Shown here: piece after piece, positions 36,890 through 45,838 of the stretch | Layout: each line of letters opens with the position of its first letter | Position numbering within the stretch: the stretch's first letter is position 1 | From: Tabrizicola soli | GTDB lineage: Bacteria > Pseudomonadota > Alphaproteobacteria > Rhodobacterales > Rhodobacteraceae | NCBI RefSeq assembly: GCF_015999335.1 | Contig: NZ_JAEACP010000005.1 | Coordinates: 162,536-226,535 of the forward strand | Direction: 5' to 3' | Length of the DNA: 64,000 nt | The notes under the pieces: model-generated | The model's input: the letters and a program-made list of their open reading frames with translations, nothing else | Told to the model about the DNA's origin: nothing | The model's database searches: none | Position numbers and translations under genes: made by a program

Positions 36890-37255
36890 TCAGGGTTTGG
36901 CAACGTGCCAGACGCCGTTGACGCCGTCGCCGGTCATGTCGCCCGGCTTTGCGTCCTTGACCCAGAGATAGAGCGGCATCTGCTTGTAGGTCCATTGCTT
37001 CGTGCCGTCGGTGCGGTCGGTCAGGCCGTAGTCGCCCTCCGCGGCCGCGTCGGCGGCCGCCGCCAGCGGCGGCCAGTTCGCGGCGCACTGGTCATAGCAG
37101 GACGACATGCCGTCCTTGTCCTCGTCATAGGTGTAAAGTGTCATGCCGTTGGCATCGGTCAGGATGCCGTCCTTCTCGACCACGGCCGTGACTTCGGCAA
37201 AGGCCGGGGCGGCCAGAAGGGCCAGTGAAAGGGCAAGAGCGGGAAATCGGGTCAT
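36890..37255 (-). CDS. Secreted repeat (COG4315-type) periplasmic protein
   Basis: A 121-residue exported protein. The signal peptide ends near PAFAE (residue ~20). Two copies of the short Lipoprotein_15 secreted repeat are visible: LTDANGMTLYTYDEDKDGMSSCYDQCAANWPPL and a second half with WTYKQMPLYLWVKDAKPGDMTGDG. The family, with no known enzyme activity, often binds metals or sits in stress operons. Two cysteines (SSCYDQC) could form a disulfide. GGAGG five bases before ATG at 37255 sets the start; the open frame upstream has no similarity. Confidence 0.85.
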   Translation of the reverse strand: MTRFPALALSLALLAAPAFAEVTAVVEKDGILTDANGMTLYTYDEDKDGMSSCYDQCAANWPPLAAAADAAAEGDYGLTDRTDGTKQWTYKQMPLYLWVKDAKPGDMTGDGVNGVWHVAKP

Positions 37256-37378
37256 GGGAACCTCCCATAGGCTTCGCGGGCCGGAAGCCGGGCAGGGGGC
37301 CGGAGCGGCCTCCCGGCGCAACAACGCGGCCGGGCGGTTTTCGCCCCGTCCCGGCCCCGCTCTCACGCGGAAGTGAAA

Positions 37379-39424
37379 TCAGCGGTCCAGGGCCTGTGCC
37401 AGCCGCATCAGGTTGACCGCCTCGCTCCGGTAGCCGAAGCCGTCCTCGCCCCGGTTCGCCTGTGCCAGGGCGATCGCCTCGTCCCAGCCCCAGTCGCCCA
37501 GATAGACCGAGCCCTGCAGAAGCTGCCCGAAGCCGGCGATGGCGGCGGCAAAGCGGGTCTCGGCCGTGGCCGCCTCCTCTCCGGTGATCGGGGTTTCCGC
37601 CAGGGTCGAGACCTCGGCCCCCGGCGCCTTCCAGCGCAGCCGCAGGAAGCCCAGCTCCTCGCCCGTGCCCCCGGCCGGGGCCGCACCATAGCGCAGCGGG
37701 TCGTTGAGCAGCGCCTCCGACCCCGGAGCCGTCACCTCATAGAGCGCCGTGACCTGCGTCCCCGCGCCGATCTCGCCCGCGTCCACCTTGTCGTTGTTGA
37801 AATCCTCGCGCCGCAGCGACCGGGTCTCATAGCCGATCAGCCGGTATTCCGCGACCGTGGCCGGGTTCCATTCCACCTGGATCTTCACATCGTCGGCAAT
37901 CGGGAACAGCGCCCCGGTCAGCTGGTCCACCAGCACTTTGCGCGCCTCGGACAGGGTGTCGATATAGGCCGCCGTCCCGTTGCCGTTCTGCGCCAGGGCC
38001 TGCATGATCGCGTCGTCCAGATTGCCGCGCCCGAAGCCCAGGACCGACAGATAGGTCCCCGTCTCGCGTTTCCGCGCCACATAGGCTTCCAGCCCCTCCG
38101 GGTCGTCGATGCCGACGTTGAAGTCGCCATCCGTGGCCAGCAGGATGCGGCTCACCTCGCCCTCGGCCTTCATCCCCTCGGCCACGCGGTAGGCCAGCTC
38201 CAGCCCCTCGGCCCCGGCGGTGGATCCGCCCGCCATCAGGTTGTCCAGCGCCGCCAGGATCGCGGCGCGGTCGGCGGCGGCGGTCGGCGGCAGCACCTCG
38301 CCGGCCGAACCGGCATAGGCGACGATGGCGACCTGATCCTCGGGGCGCAGTTCCGCCAGCATCAGCGACAGCGACTGCTTCAAGAGCGGCAGCTTGTTGG
38401 CATCCTCCATCGAGCCGGAGGTGTCGATCAGGAACACCAGGTTCAGCGGCGGCCGCGCGGCCACCTCGGGCAGCGCCCCCTGGATGCCGATGGTGACAAG
38501 CCGCGTGCCGGGGTTCCAGGGCGTCGGCATCACGCTGACCGTGGAGGCGAAGGCCTGTTCGGGCGTGGGCGCGGGATAGGCATAGGGGAAATAGTTCACC
38601 ATCTCCTCCACCCGCACCTGCTCCGGTCCCGGCAGGTAGCCCGAGGTCAAGGAGGACCGCACCACCGCATAGGAGGCCGTGTCCACGTCGATGGAGAAGG
38701 TCGAGACCGGCTCCTCCGCCGTCACCTTCACCGGATTCGGCGCGTCGTTCGCGTAGGCCTCGGTGTTTTCCGGCGGGGCGAGCATGGCATCCGGGGCAGG
38801 GGCCGCGGCATAACCCTTCACCCCGCCGCCCTCGGCCGGGGCCTCGGCGCGCAGCCGCATCTCGCCTTCGGCGGCCAGGCCTGCGACGGGCGCGGAGGGC
38901 AGCGCCTCGGGCATCGCGGCCTCGGCCTGGGGCTCGGGCGCGGCGGCGACGGCGGAAGAGGCCGCGTCGCTTTCCTCGGTCCGGGCCAACTCGTCCGCAG
39001 CGACGGCCTTCGCCTCGGGCTGCGGCGCGGCATCGGCAAGCGGCGCGGCGGTGCGGTCCGCCGACAGCGTCGCCTCGGCGGGCCCAGGTTCGGCGGTCCT
39101 GGCGACCGGCGTCTCCGGGGGCAGCTCGGGCTTGCCGAGGCGCAGGTCGGCCACCGGCAGGATCACCGCGACACCGATCACCAGCGCGGCGACCGAGGTG
39201 GTGGCGGCAAGGGCAGGGCGGGAAGTCAGGGCGTGGAACATGCGACGTACTCCGTTCAGGGGGGCCGCCTTCGGGCGGTCCTCACTGGAACGGCCTGCTT
39301 CCGCCGATCCTTGGAGCCGGTCGAAATTTTCCATCGCAAGCGCCATGGCGCGCGCCTTGGCATCGGCATCCGGCGCCGGTGCGGCCTTCAGCGCAGCGCG
39401 GAGGGCGTCGAGGCCATCATTCAT
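37379..39424 (-). CDS. Membrane-anchored von Willebrand A domain protein (YfbK-like)
   Basis: A 681-residue protein. The first ~60 residues are cytoplasmic by prediction. A membrane helix spans 71-91. A long Ala/Pro/Glu-rich linker runs to ~225, followed by a YfbK-type vWF-like N domain (STFSIDVDTASYAVVRSSL). The von Willebrand A domain has the metal site DTSGS at 334-338 and the later ATDGD. A C-terminal DUF3520-like region ends at LAQALDR. Its start overlaps the stop of an ECF sigma factor gene (ATGA). The short cytoplasmic N-terminus in front of the helix is where anti-sigma domains normally sit, so it may regulate that sigma factor. Confidence 0.88.
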   Translation of the reverse strand: MNDGLDALRAALKAAPAPDADAKARAMALAMENFDRLQGSAEAGRSSEDRPKAAPLNGVRRMFHALTSRPALAATTSVAALVIGVAVILPVADLRLGKPELPPETPVARTAEPGPAEATLSADRTAAPLADAAPQPEAKAVAADELARTEESDAASSAVAAAPEPQAEAAMPEALPSAPVAGLAAEGEMRLRAEAPAEGGGVKGYAAAPAPDAMLAPPENTEAYANDAPNPVKVTAEEPVSTFSIDVDTASYAVVRSSLTSGYLPGPEQVRVEEMVNYFPYAYPAPTPEQAFASTVSVMPTPWNPGTRLVTIGIQGALPEVAARPPLNLVFLIDTSGSMEDANKLPLLKQSLSLMLAELRPEDQVAIVAYAGSAGEVLPPTAAADRAAILAALDNLMAGGSTAGAEGLELAYRVAEGMKAEGEVSRILLATDGDFNVGIDDPEGLEAYVARKRETGTYLSVLGFGRGNLDDAIMQALAQNGNGTAAYIDTLSEARKVLVDQLTGALFPIADDVKIQVEWNPATVAEYRLIGYETRSLRREDFNNDKVDAGEIGAGTQVTALYEVTAPGSEALLNDPLRYGAAPAGGTGEELGFLRLRWKAPGAEVSTLAETPITGEEAATAETRFAAAIAGFGQLLQGSVYLGDWGWDEAIALAQANRGEDGFGYRSEAVNLMRLAQALDR

Positions 39425-39963
39425 GTCGCGTCCTCCCTGGCCTTGGCCCGCAGGCGTTTCTTCACTTCGCTCATCCGCCAGGCGATTGTCCCCTCACTGA
39501 CGCCCAGCACAAGCCCCGCCTCGGCCTGGGTCATCTCCTCGCCCAGCACCAGCGCCAGCGTGTCGCGCAACTCCGGTGCAAGCCCGGTCATCGCCTGGGC
39601 CAGCCAATCCTGCGCCTCGGCCTGCACGGCGATCTCCTCCTGCCGCGCCATCTCCCAGTCGCCCCAGCCCAGGGACGCCTTCGCGCGGGTCGTCTGCCGG
39701 CGCCGCAGGTCATGCGCGGCATTGACCACCACGCGGTAGAGCCAGGTGGTGAACCGCGCCTCGCCGCGCCAGTGGCGCAGCTTGGCCGGAAGCGCGGCGC
39801 AGATGTCCTGCGCCAGATCCTCGGCCTCGGCCCGCACGCCCGTCAGCCGCCAGGCAAGCCCGTGGATCCGGTCGTAATGCCGCCCGACCAGCGCGGCAAA
39901 GGCCGCCCGGTCGCCAGTGGCGGCGGCAGTCGCAAGCATCTCGTCGGACCTGTCCATCTGCAT
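39421..39963 (-). CDS. ECF-type RNA polymerase sigma factor
   Basis: About 180 residues. Region 2 is seen in RHYDRIHGLAWRLTGVRAEAEDLAQDI and FTTWLYRVVVNAAHDLRRR (-10 recognition). Region 4 is seen in LVLGEEMTQAEAGLVLGVSEGTIAWRMSEVKKRLR (-35 recognition). The Ala/Gln-rich linker between them is normal. The start is uncertain: ATG at 39963 or at 39957 (MDRSDEM). It lies first in a two-gene operon with the von Willebrand A membrane protein, which probably senses or controls it. No classical anti-sigma gene is adjacent. Confidence 0.9.
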   Translation of the reverse strand: MQMDRSDEMLATAAATGDRAAFAALVGRHYDRIHGLAWRLTGVRAEAEDLAQDICAALPAKLRHWRGEARFTTWLYRVVVNAAHDLRRRQTTRAKASLGWGDWEMARQEEIAVQAEAQDWLAQAMTGLAPELRDTLALVLGEEMTQAEAGLVLGVSEGTIAWRMSEVKKRLRAKAREDAT

Positions 39964-40029
39964 CACGTTAGCTGTGACGCAGCCGCCCCCGCAATCCTTG
40001 GGTCGGGCCCGGAAATCCCGACCCCGGAC

Positions 40030-40068
40030 AAAAAATCCCCCGGCCCGAAGCGGATCCGGGCCGGGGGA
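40030..40068 (-). terminator. Rho-independent terminator of the peptidoglycan-binding gene
   Basis: On the minus strand a 12-bp perfect stem (TCCCCCGGCCCG / CGGGCCGGGGGA, loop of nine) is followed by six U (plus-strand A-run 40030-40035). It is the best intrinsic terminator in the window. Confidence 0.85.
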
Positions 40069-40109
40069 ACGGGGTCTGCCAAGTTCTTCCATCACCTGGG
40101 GGTCGGCGA

Positions 40110-40592
40110 TCAGAACAGCAGCCCGTCGTAGACGCCATAGGCCCCCGAGGTCGACCGCAGGCTGGCCGACTGGCCCTCGTCCCGGGCATAGGCGGTGACC
40201 GCATTATAGGTGCCGGGGCCGAAGGCGCCGTCGATGCCGCCGCGATAATAGCCCCAGGCGCGCAGGTTGCGCTGGATTGCCTTGCGCTCGCTCAGCGAAT
40301 AGCTCTGGAACGCCTTCGCCGCGGGGGTGGCATAGACCGAGGTCGAGCGGTAGGCGGGCTCATAGGTGCTGCGCGGCTCGACATAGACGGTCCGCGGCGC
40401 GCGGCGCGCCTCGCGGGCCATGCGGCCCTGTTTCAGCAGTTCGTCCACGATCACGGCGGTGGCGACGCCGGCGACGAAGCCCTGTTCCTTGTCGCCCCAG
40501 GCCAGCGCCGGCGCGGCGGGCACGGCGGCGATGGCGGCGGCGGTGAGGGCGGCGACCAGAGAGGTGCGGGCCTTGGTGACAGAGAGCAGCAT
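40110..40592 (-). CDS. Peptidoglycan-binding domain exported protein
   Basis: A 160-residue exported protein. The signal peptide (hydrophobic SLVAALTAAAIAAVPAAPALA) ends near residue 31. A Tyr-, Ser- and Arg-rich linker follows, then a C-terminal peptidoglycan-binding type 1 domain (IQRNLRAWGYYRGGIDGAFGPGTYNAVTAYARDEG), residues ~108-145. There is no catalytic domain, so it likely anchors to or senses the cell wall. AAAGGA lies about eight bases upstream of ATG 40592. Three 21-bp repeats lie 69-131 bases upstream of the start and may be regulator sites. Confidence 0.88.
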   Translation of the reverse strand: MLLSVTKARTSLVAALTAAAIAAVPAAPALAWGDKEQGFVAGVATAVIVDELLKQGRMAREARRAPRTVYVEPRSTYEPAYRSTSVYATPAAKAFQSYSLSERKAIQRNLRAWGYYRGGIDGAFGPGTYNAVTAYARDEGQSASLRSTSGAYGVYDGLLF

Positions 40593-40660
40593 GTCATGTC
40601 CTTTCGTGGTTCACCCGAGCAGTTCGGGTCGATGCCAAAAGGTATGGGCATTCGGGCCAC

Positions 40661-40723
40661 GCTAGGCAAAAACGCCGGCACGTTAGGGGAAAACGCGGGT
40701 CTGTTATCGGATAACGCGAATGA
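40661..40723. repeat. Three tandem 21-bp repeats upstream of the peptidoglycan-binding gene
   Basis: Units at 40661-40681, 40682-40702 and 40703-40723 share the pattern GTTAGGnnAAAACGCnnn (for example GTTAGGGGAAAACGCGGGTC). The unit equals two helical turns, so all copies face the same side. The third unit holds GTTATC-G-GATAAC. Position fits a promoter-proximal protein binding array. Confidence 0.6.
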
Positions 40724-40791
40724 AATCAGTCATTTGAGGAAAGCGGCCGCCACCCCTGCGGATGGCGGCCAGACAGCGCAGGGACCGGATG

Positions 40792-41646
40792 TCAGGCCGG
40801 GGCCTTCGGCAGCGCGTCGAAATCGGCGGCCGAGTGGCGCTCGGGCAGCTGCTCCCAGGCTTCGCCCCAGTTGCGGTTGACCTTGCGGCCCCGGATCACC
40901 GCCGGCCGCGCGTCGATGCGCTTCGCCCATTCCATGACGTTGCGGTAGCCCGCCGCGTCCAGGAACTCGGCCGCGTTGTAGGCCCGGCCCAGCACAAGCC
41001 CGCCGTACCAGGCGAAGATCGCCATATCGGCCAGCGAATACTCGCCCGCCATCCACTCGTTCCGCGCCAGATGCCGGTCCAGCACGTCCAGCTGGCGCTT
41101 GGCCTCCATCGCATAGCGGTTGATCGCATATTCGATTTTCACCGGAGCATAGGCATAGAAATGCCCGAAGCCGCCGCCGAGGAAGGGCGCGGAACCCATC
41201 TGCCAGAACAGCCAGCTGAGCATCTCGGTCCGCTGGCGCGGGTCCTTCGGGATGAAGGCGCCGCCGAACTTCTCGGCCAGGTACAGCATGATCGAGGCGC
41301 TTTCGAACACCCGCTGCGGCGGGCTGACGGAATGGTCCATCAGTGCCGGGATCTTCGAGTTCGGGTTCACCTCGACAAAGCCGCTGCCGAACTGGTCGCC
41401 CTTGCCGATCTCGATCAGCCAGGCATCGTAGTCCGCGCCATGCCCGGCCTCCAGCAACTCCTCCAGCAGGATCGTGACCTTGATCCCGTTCGGAGTTGCC
41501 AGCGAATAAAGCTGCAACGGATGCGCGCCCACCGGCAGCGCCTTGTCATGCGTCGGCCCGGCGACGGGGCGGTTGATATTGGCGAAGGTGCCGCCCGAGG
41601 GCTGCTCCCATGTCCAGACCTTCGGCGGGGTATAGTCGTTCGGCAT
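40792..41646 (-). CDS. yghU: Glutathione-dependent disulfide-bond oxidoreductase YghU
   Basis: A 284-residue GST superfamily protein. The thioredoxin-like N-terminal domain (LQLYSLATPNGIKVTILLEEL) holds the TPNGIK motif, where YghU uses a Thr-Asn-Gly loop to bind two glutathiones instead of a catalytic Cys or Ser. Next comes NPNSKIPAL (the cis-proline region) and FESASIMLYLAEKF, then an all-helical domain with FGHFYAYAPVKIEYA. The N-terminal extension is typical of YghU. ATG at 41646 gives the standard start. YghU reduces organic disulfides and peroxides. Confidence 0.95.
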   Translation of the reverse strand: MPNDYTPPKVWTWEQPSGGTFANINRPVAGPTHDKALPVGAHPLQLYSLATPNGIKVTILLEELLEAGHGADYDAWLIEIGKGDQFGSGFVEVNPNSKIPALMDHSVSPPQRVFESASIMLYLAEKFGGAFIPKDPRQRTEMLSWLFWQMGSAPFLGGGFGHFYAYAPVKIEYAINRYAMEAKRQLDVLDRHLARNEWMAGEYSLADMAIFAWYGGLVLGRAYNAAEFLDAAGYRNVMEWAKRIDARPAVIRGRKVNRNWGEAWEQLPERHSAADFDALPKAPA

Positions 41647-41798
41647 CGGTCCTGCCCTTGCTGTGGCGTCTGGAACCGAGATAGTGCGCCGCCGTCCCTC
41701 GTGCCAGAGCCCTGTGCTGCGGCCGCCCCCTGCGCGAATGCACATGAATGCAAAAGGGGCGACCCTGCGGCCGCCCCCCTGGATCCCGTTCCGCCCGG

Positions 41799-43277
41799 TC
41801 AGATCGAAAGGCAGACGTATTTCAGCTCCATATAATCGTCGAGGCCATGGCGGCTGCCCTCGCGGCCCAGGCCCGACTGCTTGACCCCGCCGAAGGGCGC
41901 CATCTCGTTGGAGATGAGGCCGGTGTTCACGCCCACCATGCCGTATTCCAGCGCCTCCTGCACCCGGGTGATCCGGCCGATGTCGCGGGCGTAGAAATAG
42001 GACGCGAGGCCGAAGATGGTGTTGTTCGCCATCTCGATCACCTCTTCCTCGGTGTCGAACCTGAACAGCGGCGCGAGCGGGCCGAAGGTTTCCTCCTGCG
42101 CGACCTTCATGTCGGGCTTCACCCCGGTCACGACGGTCGGCTGGAAGAAGGTCCCCCCCAGGTCATGCCGCTTGCCGCCGGTCACGACCTGGCCGCCGCC
42201 CTTCACCACGTCGGCGATATGCTCCTCGACCTTCTCGACCGCGGCCTCGTTGATCAGCGGGCCGGTGGTGATGCCGGACTTCAGCCCGTCGCCGATGCTC
42301 AGCTTCTCGACCGCCGCCGCCAGCTTCCTGGCGAAGGTGTCATAGACCCCGGCCTGCACATAGATCCGGTTGGCGCAGACGCAGGTCTGGCCGTTGTTGC
42401 GGAACTTCGAGATCATCGCCCCTTCCACCGCCGCGTCCAGGTCGGCGTCGTCGAAGACGATGAAGGGCGCGTTCCCGCCCAGCTCCATGCTGCATTTCAG
42501 GATCTGGTCCGCCGCCTGCTTCAAGAGGATGCGCCCCACCTCGGTCGAGCCGGTGAAGGTCAGCTTGCGGATCAAGGGGTTCTCGCAGAATTCCTTGCCG
42601 ATGTCCGAGGACCGCTTCGAGGTGATGACCGAGAAAAGCCCCGCCGGAACCCCGGCCCGCTCCGCCAGCACCGCCAGCGCCAGCGCCGAGAGCGGCGTCT
42701 CGGCCGCAGGCCGCGCCACGAAGCCGCAGCCCGCCGCCAGCGCCGGGGCCACCTTGCGCGCGATCATCGCGTTGGGGAAGTTCCAGGGCGTGATGGACGC
42801 GGCCACCCCGATCGGCTGCTTCAGCACATGGATGCGCTTGTCGCGCTGGTGGCCGGGGATGATGTCGCCATAGGTGCGCTTGGCTTCCTCGCCGTAGAAC
42901 TCGATGTAGCTGGAGCCATAGGCGATCTCGCCCTTGGCCTCGGCCAGCGGCTTGCCCATCTCGGCGGTCAGGATCGTCGCCAGGTCGTCCTGGTTCGCCA
43001 TGCACAGGTCGAACCACTTGCGCAGCACCTGCGCCCGCTCCTTCGCCGTGCGGGCGGCCCATTCGCGATGCGCCTTGTGCGCCGCCGCGATGGCGCGCGC
43101 GGTCTCGGCCCGGCCGAGGTTCGGCAGTTCACAGATCACGTCGCCGCGCGCCGGGTTGGTGACCGGGAAGGTGGTGCCGTCATCGGCGGCAACCCATTCG
43201 CCGGCGACATAGGCCTTGGTCACCAGAAGCGAGGGGTCTTTCAGAAGCGACGCGAGGTCGGTCACGGAATCGAGCAT
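41799..43277 (-). CDS. gabD: NAD(P)-dependent succinate-semialdehyde dehydrogenase
   Basis: A 492-residue aldehyde dehydrogenase that oxidises succinate semialdehyde to succinate (GABA breakdown). Landmarks: [22 protein letters not shown] near 162-183, glycine-rich [10 protein letters not shown] near 245, catalytic glutamate in MELGGNAPF and catalytic cysteine in [11 protein letters not shown]. The double Cys arrangement TCVCANR is typical of GabD proteins. ATG at 43277 has GGAGG five bases upstream. It is monocistronic, with YghU downstream on the same strand and the double palindrome upstream. Confidence 0.93.
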   Translation of the reverse strand: MLDSVTDLASLLKDPSLLVTKAYVAGEWVAADDGTTFPVTNPARGDVICELPNLGRAETARAIAAAHKAHREWAARTAKERAQVLRKWFDLCMANQDDLATILTAEMGKPLAEAKGEIAYGSSYIEFYGEEAKRTYGDIIPGHQRDKRIHVLKQPIGVAASITPWNFPNAMIARKVAPALAAGCGFVARPAAETPLSALALAVLAERAGVPAGLFSVITSKRSSDIGKEFCENPLIRKLTFTGSTEVGRILLKQAADQILKCSMELGGNAPFIVFDDADLDAAVEGAMISKFRNNGQTCVCANRIYVQAGVYDTFARKLAAAVEKLSIGDGLKSGITTGPLINEAAVEKVEEHIADVVKGGGQVVTGGKRHDLGGTFFQPTVVTGVKPDMKVAQEETFGPLAPLFRFDTEEEVIEMANNTIFGLASYFYARDIGRITRVQEALEYGMVGVNTGLISNEMAPFGGVKQSGLGREGSRHGLDDYMELKYVCLSI

Positions 43278-43402
43278 CAAAGCCTCCATTGATTGCCGCA
43301 AGGCCTGCCATGCGGGCGGCCGAATGTCCAGTTTCACCGGCCGGATCGGGCCAGCGTTGCTGCGGATCGCCCATGGACTGGCACCATTCGCCGGGCAGGG
43401 GC

Positions 43403-43447
43403 GCAAATCTTTTCGAAAAGATTTGCAAATTCCTTCGAAGGAATTTG
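43403..43447. repeat. Double palindrome, copy 2
   Basis: GCAAATCTTTT/AAAAGATTTGC (43403-43426) abutting CAAATTCCTTC/GAAGGAATTTG (43426-43447). The first palindrome is identical to that at 21605. In the second, AAAGCC/GGCTTT is replaced by AATTCC/GGAATT, so both arms changed together. It lies just downstream of the leftward coiled-coil gene. Confidence 0.8.
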
Positions 43448-43456
43448 GCCCCCCGG

Positions 43457-43786
43457 TCAGCCGTTGGCGTGCATCCGCTCGATATAGCCGCGCATCTCCT
43501 CGGCCTCGTGCCGCGCCTCGCGCAGCCCTTCCATCGCGGCCTTCAGTTCGGCCTCGGTCTGGCTGATGTGGTTGGTCAGCTCGGCCTCGCGCTGCTCCAT
43601 ATAGGCCAGCGCCTGGTCGCGCAGCTCCTCGGCCTCGTGCAGCGATTGCGCCAGCTTGTCCATCTCGGCCATGTCGCCGCCCTTCACCCGGGTGAAGCGG
43701 TGCAGCACCCAATGGGCGAACCAGCCCATCGCGAAGGCGACCATGAGGATGACGGCAGTGGCGACGACGTATTCGGTGCGGTTCAT
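43457..43786 (-). CDS. Small membrane protein with coiled-coil tail
   Basis: A 109-residue protein not assigned to a named family. One N-terminal membrane helix (residues ~7-29) is followed by an alpha-helical segment from ~38 to 105 rich in Glu, Ala and Leu, with a strong coiled-coil character ([26 protein letters not shown]). Its start overlaps the stop of the OmpA-like gene (ATGA), so both are translated together. It may oligomerise or act as a spacer partner for the OmpA protein. Confidence 0.8.
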   Translation of the reverse strand: MNRTEYVVATAVILMVAFAMGWFAHWVLHRFTRVKGGDMAEMDKLAQSLHEAEELRDQALAYMEQREAELTNHISQTEAELKAAMEGLREARHEAEEMRGYIERMHANG

Positions 43787-45768
43787 GGGCTTCCCTCGGC
43801 CGCAAGGTCATCGGGCCGCGGCAAGGGTCGTATCGTCTTTTCCGTCGGAGCAACAGAGGGGCTGGTGTCGAGCGCCGCGCCGGCCCCGGCCGTCCCGGCC
43901 GCTCCGGTCGTTTCGACCGCCGGTGTGGGCGCCGGATGGCCCTTGAGGACGAATTCGATCCGCCGGTTCTTCTCGCGCCCCGCGTCGGAATCGTTCTCGG
44001 CGATCGGCTGCGATTCGCCATAGCCCACCGCCGTCATGCCCGAGATGTCCACGCGCCGCCCCTGCAGCGCCAGAAGCACCGCCTCGGCACGGGCCTGGCT
44101 CAGCGCCTGGTTCCCGCCTTCCGAGCCCTGCGCATCGGTATGGCCGCCGATCTCCAGCTGCATCGGCGGGCAGCTGGTCAGGATTCCGGCCAGCTCGTCC
44201 AGCACCGGCCGCGCCGTCGTGGCGATCTCGGCCGAGGCGGGGGTGAAGGTGATCTTGGTGCGCGCGATCACCCGGTTCACGTCGGCCGCGCATTCCTCGG
44301 GCGTCGGCAGCGAGGCGACCGGGTCCAGCGCCTCGTCGTAGCGGACGTTCACCCGGAAGGTCTGGCCCTGGCCCAGTTCGCCCGACAGGATCTGCGTGAT
44401 CTTGCCCCGCGCCTCGGTCGAGCCGGTGACGCCCGTCACCTCCACCGTGTCCGCCCGCACCAGAAGCGCGCCGTTGTCCACCAGCGACAGGGCCTGCAGC
44501 CCGGCCAGCACCCGGATCGGCCAGCCGTCCGGCAGGGTGGCGTCCACCCGCGTCGCGGTCACCACCTCGGCGCCCTCGAAGGCGGCACGGGCGAAGGCAT
44601 CGACCGCCTGGCGCTGCATCTCGTCGGTCAGGCGGCCGCGCAGGATGACCTTGCCGTCCCCGGACAGGGTCGCGGTGAACTCGGCCGGGCCTTGGGCCGC
44701 GGTTTCCTTCTTCTCCAGCGTCGAGGTCAGCGAGAAGGCATCCGGCAGCCCGGTCTCCAGCTCTCCGACCACCTTGTCGAAGGCCGCCTGGGTCACGTCG
44801 CTGCCGGCCAGCAATGTCACGTCGCCGTCCGAGAAGGTGACCGAGCCCGAGCCGAGCTCGGCCAGCGCGGCGATGGCCTGGACCACCGCCTCGGCCCAGC
44901 GCGGGGTGGGGGTGCCCAGGCCGATGGTGCAGGCGGGCGCGCCTTCCACCCCGGCCCTGGCCGCCGCCGCAAGGATCTGGCGCTGCGCCCGGTCGGTGTC
45001 GGCCGAGCAGCTGTCGAACCGCGCGCCCTCGGCATCCACGACGAAGCGCAGGGTGAAGGGGGTGATCACCGGGCGCGGGGCCGAGATGTCCAGCACCAGT
45101 CGCACGCCCTCGGGCGCAAGATCGCGCAGCCTGCGTTCCAGGTCGCGCTTCTGCGCCGCGCTGTCCGAGATCGCCGTGACCTCGACCACCGTCGCCGTGA
45201 CTGAGACCTTGGAGCGCGGCAGCCGCCGCAGCGCCTCCAGCCCGAAGTCGAGTGCGGGCCCCCAGGTCGCGGGCGCGGGGTAATCCGCGCTTTCCAGGAT
45301 GTTCTTCGGCTCGATTCCCGGCGTCAGGGCGGCGGCGGCCTCGGCCAGGGCCTCCTCCGACAGCGCGCCCTCGGCCGCTTTCAGCGGCATGAGGCCGATG
45401 AGCTGGATCCCGTCCTCGGTGCGCAGCATCTGGACCGAGAAATCCGGCGCCCTGATCGCCGAGGCCGGGGCCACGTCCAGCCCGTCGCGGATACGCGAGC
45501 TGTCGATGATCGCGCCGACCATGTTGACCGCCCGGAACCGCGCCGCCTCGTTCGGGGCGGTGCCGGACAGCCGCACCTGCAGCCCGTCGGTCTGGACGGT
45601 GATCCAGTCGATCCCCTGTTCGGCCAGCCGGGCCTCGACCGCGTGGCGGCTGCGCGCCTCGATGACCAGGGCGGTGCCATAGGCGACCGAAACCATGACG
45701 ATCGCCGCCAGGATGAACGCCAGCAGCGCCAGCGTGGTCGAAGAGAACTTGCGGATCAGGGGCAGCAC
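43783..45768 (-). CDS. OmpA family protein with BON-like repeats
   Basis: A 661-residue envelope protein. A single membrane helix (residues ~10-33) anchors it. Several BON-like modules follow (for example [27 protein letters not shown] near 60-90). The C-terminal OmpA domain contains [25 protein letters not shown] and ends with [10 protein letters not shown], the peptidoglycan-binding site. The start is a GTG at 45768. The arrangement fits an inner-membrane protein that reaches the cell wall. It is followed by the coupled coiled-coil membrane protein. Confidence 0.88.
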   Translation of the reverse strand: MLPLIRKFSSTTLALLAFILAAIVMVSVAYGTALVIEARSRHAVEARLAEQGIDWITVQTDGLQVRLSGTAPNEAARFRAVNMVGAIIDSSRIRDGLDVAPASAIRAPDFSVQMLRTEDGIQLIGLMPLKAAEGALSEEALAEAAAALTPGIEPKNILESADYPAPATWGPALDFGLEALRRLPRSKVSVTATVVEVTAISDSAAQKRDLERRLRDLAPEGVRLVLDISAPRPVITPFTLRFVVDAEGARFDSCSADTDRAQRQILAAAARAGVEGAPACTIGLGTPTPRWAEAVVQAIAALAELGSGSVTFSDGDVTLLAGSDVTQAAFDKVVGELETGLPDAFSLTSTLEKKETAAQGPAEFTATLSGDGKVILRGRLTDEMQRQAVDAFARAAFEGAEVVTATRVDATLPDGWPIRVLAGLQALSLVDNGALLVRADTVEVTGVTGSTEARGKITQILSGELGQGQTFRVNVRYDEALDPVASLPTPEECAADVNRVIARTKITFTPASAEIATTARPVLDELAGILTSCPPMQLEIGGHTDAQGSEGGNQALSQARAEAVLLALQGRRVDISGMTAVGYGESQPIAENDSDAGREKNRRIEFVLKGHPAPTPAVETTGAAGTAGAGAALDTSPSVAPTEKTIRPLPRPDDLAAEGSP

Positions 45769-45838
45769 GAAAACCGGCAGGGGCGACTCAGGCGCAGGGC
45801 GCGCGCCAGGGGCTTCCTAGGGGTTTGGGGCCCCTTGT

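Noticed and set aside
40596..40880. Plus-strand frame with heptad-like repeats (LGKNAGT, LGENAGL, LSDNANE)
   Set aside because: The repeat comes from the 21-bp DNA repeats; the frame runs antisense into yghU and has no ribosome site, so a DNA-level explanation is preferred.
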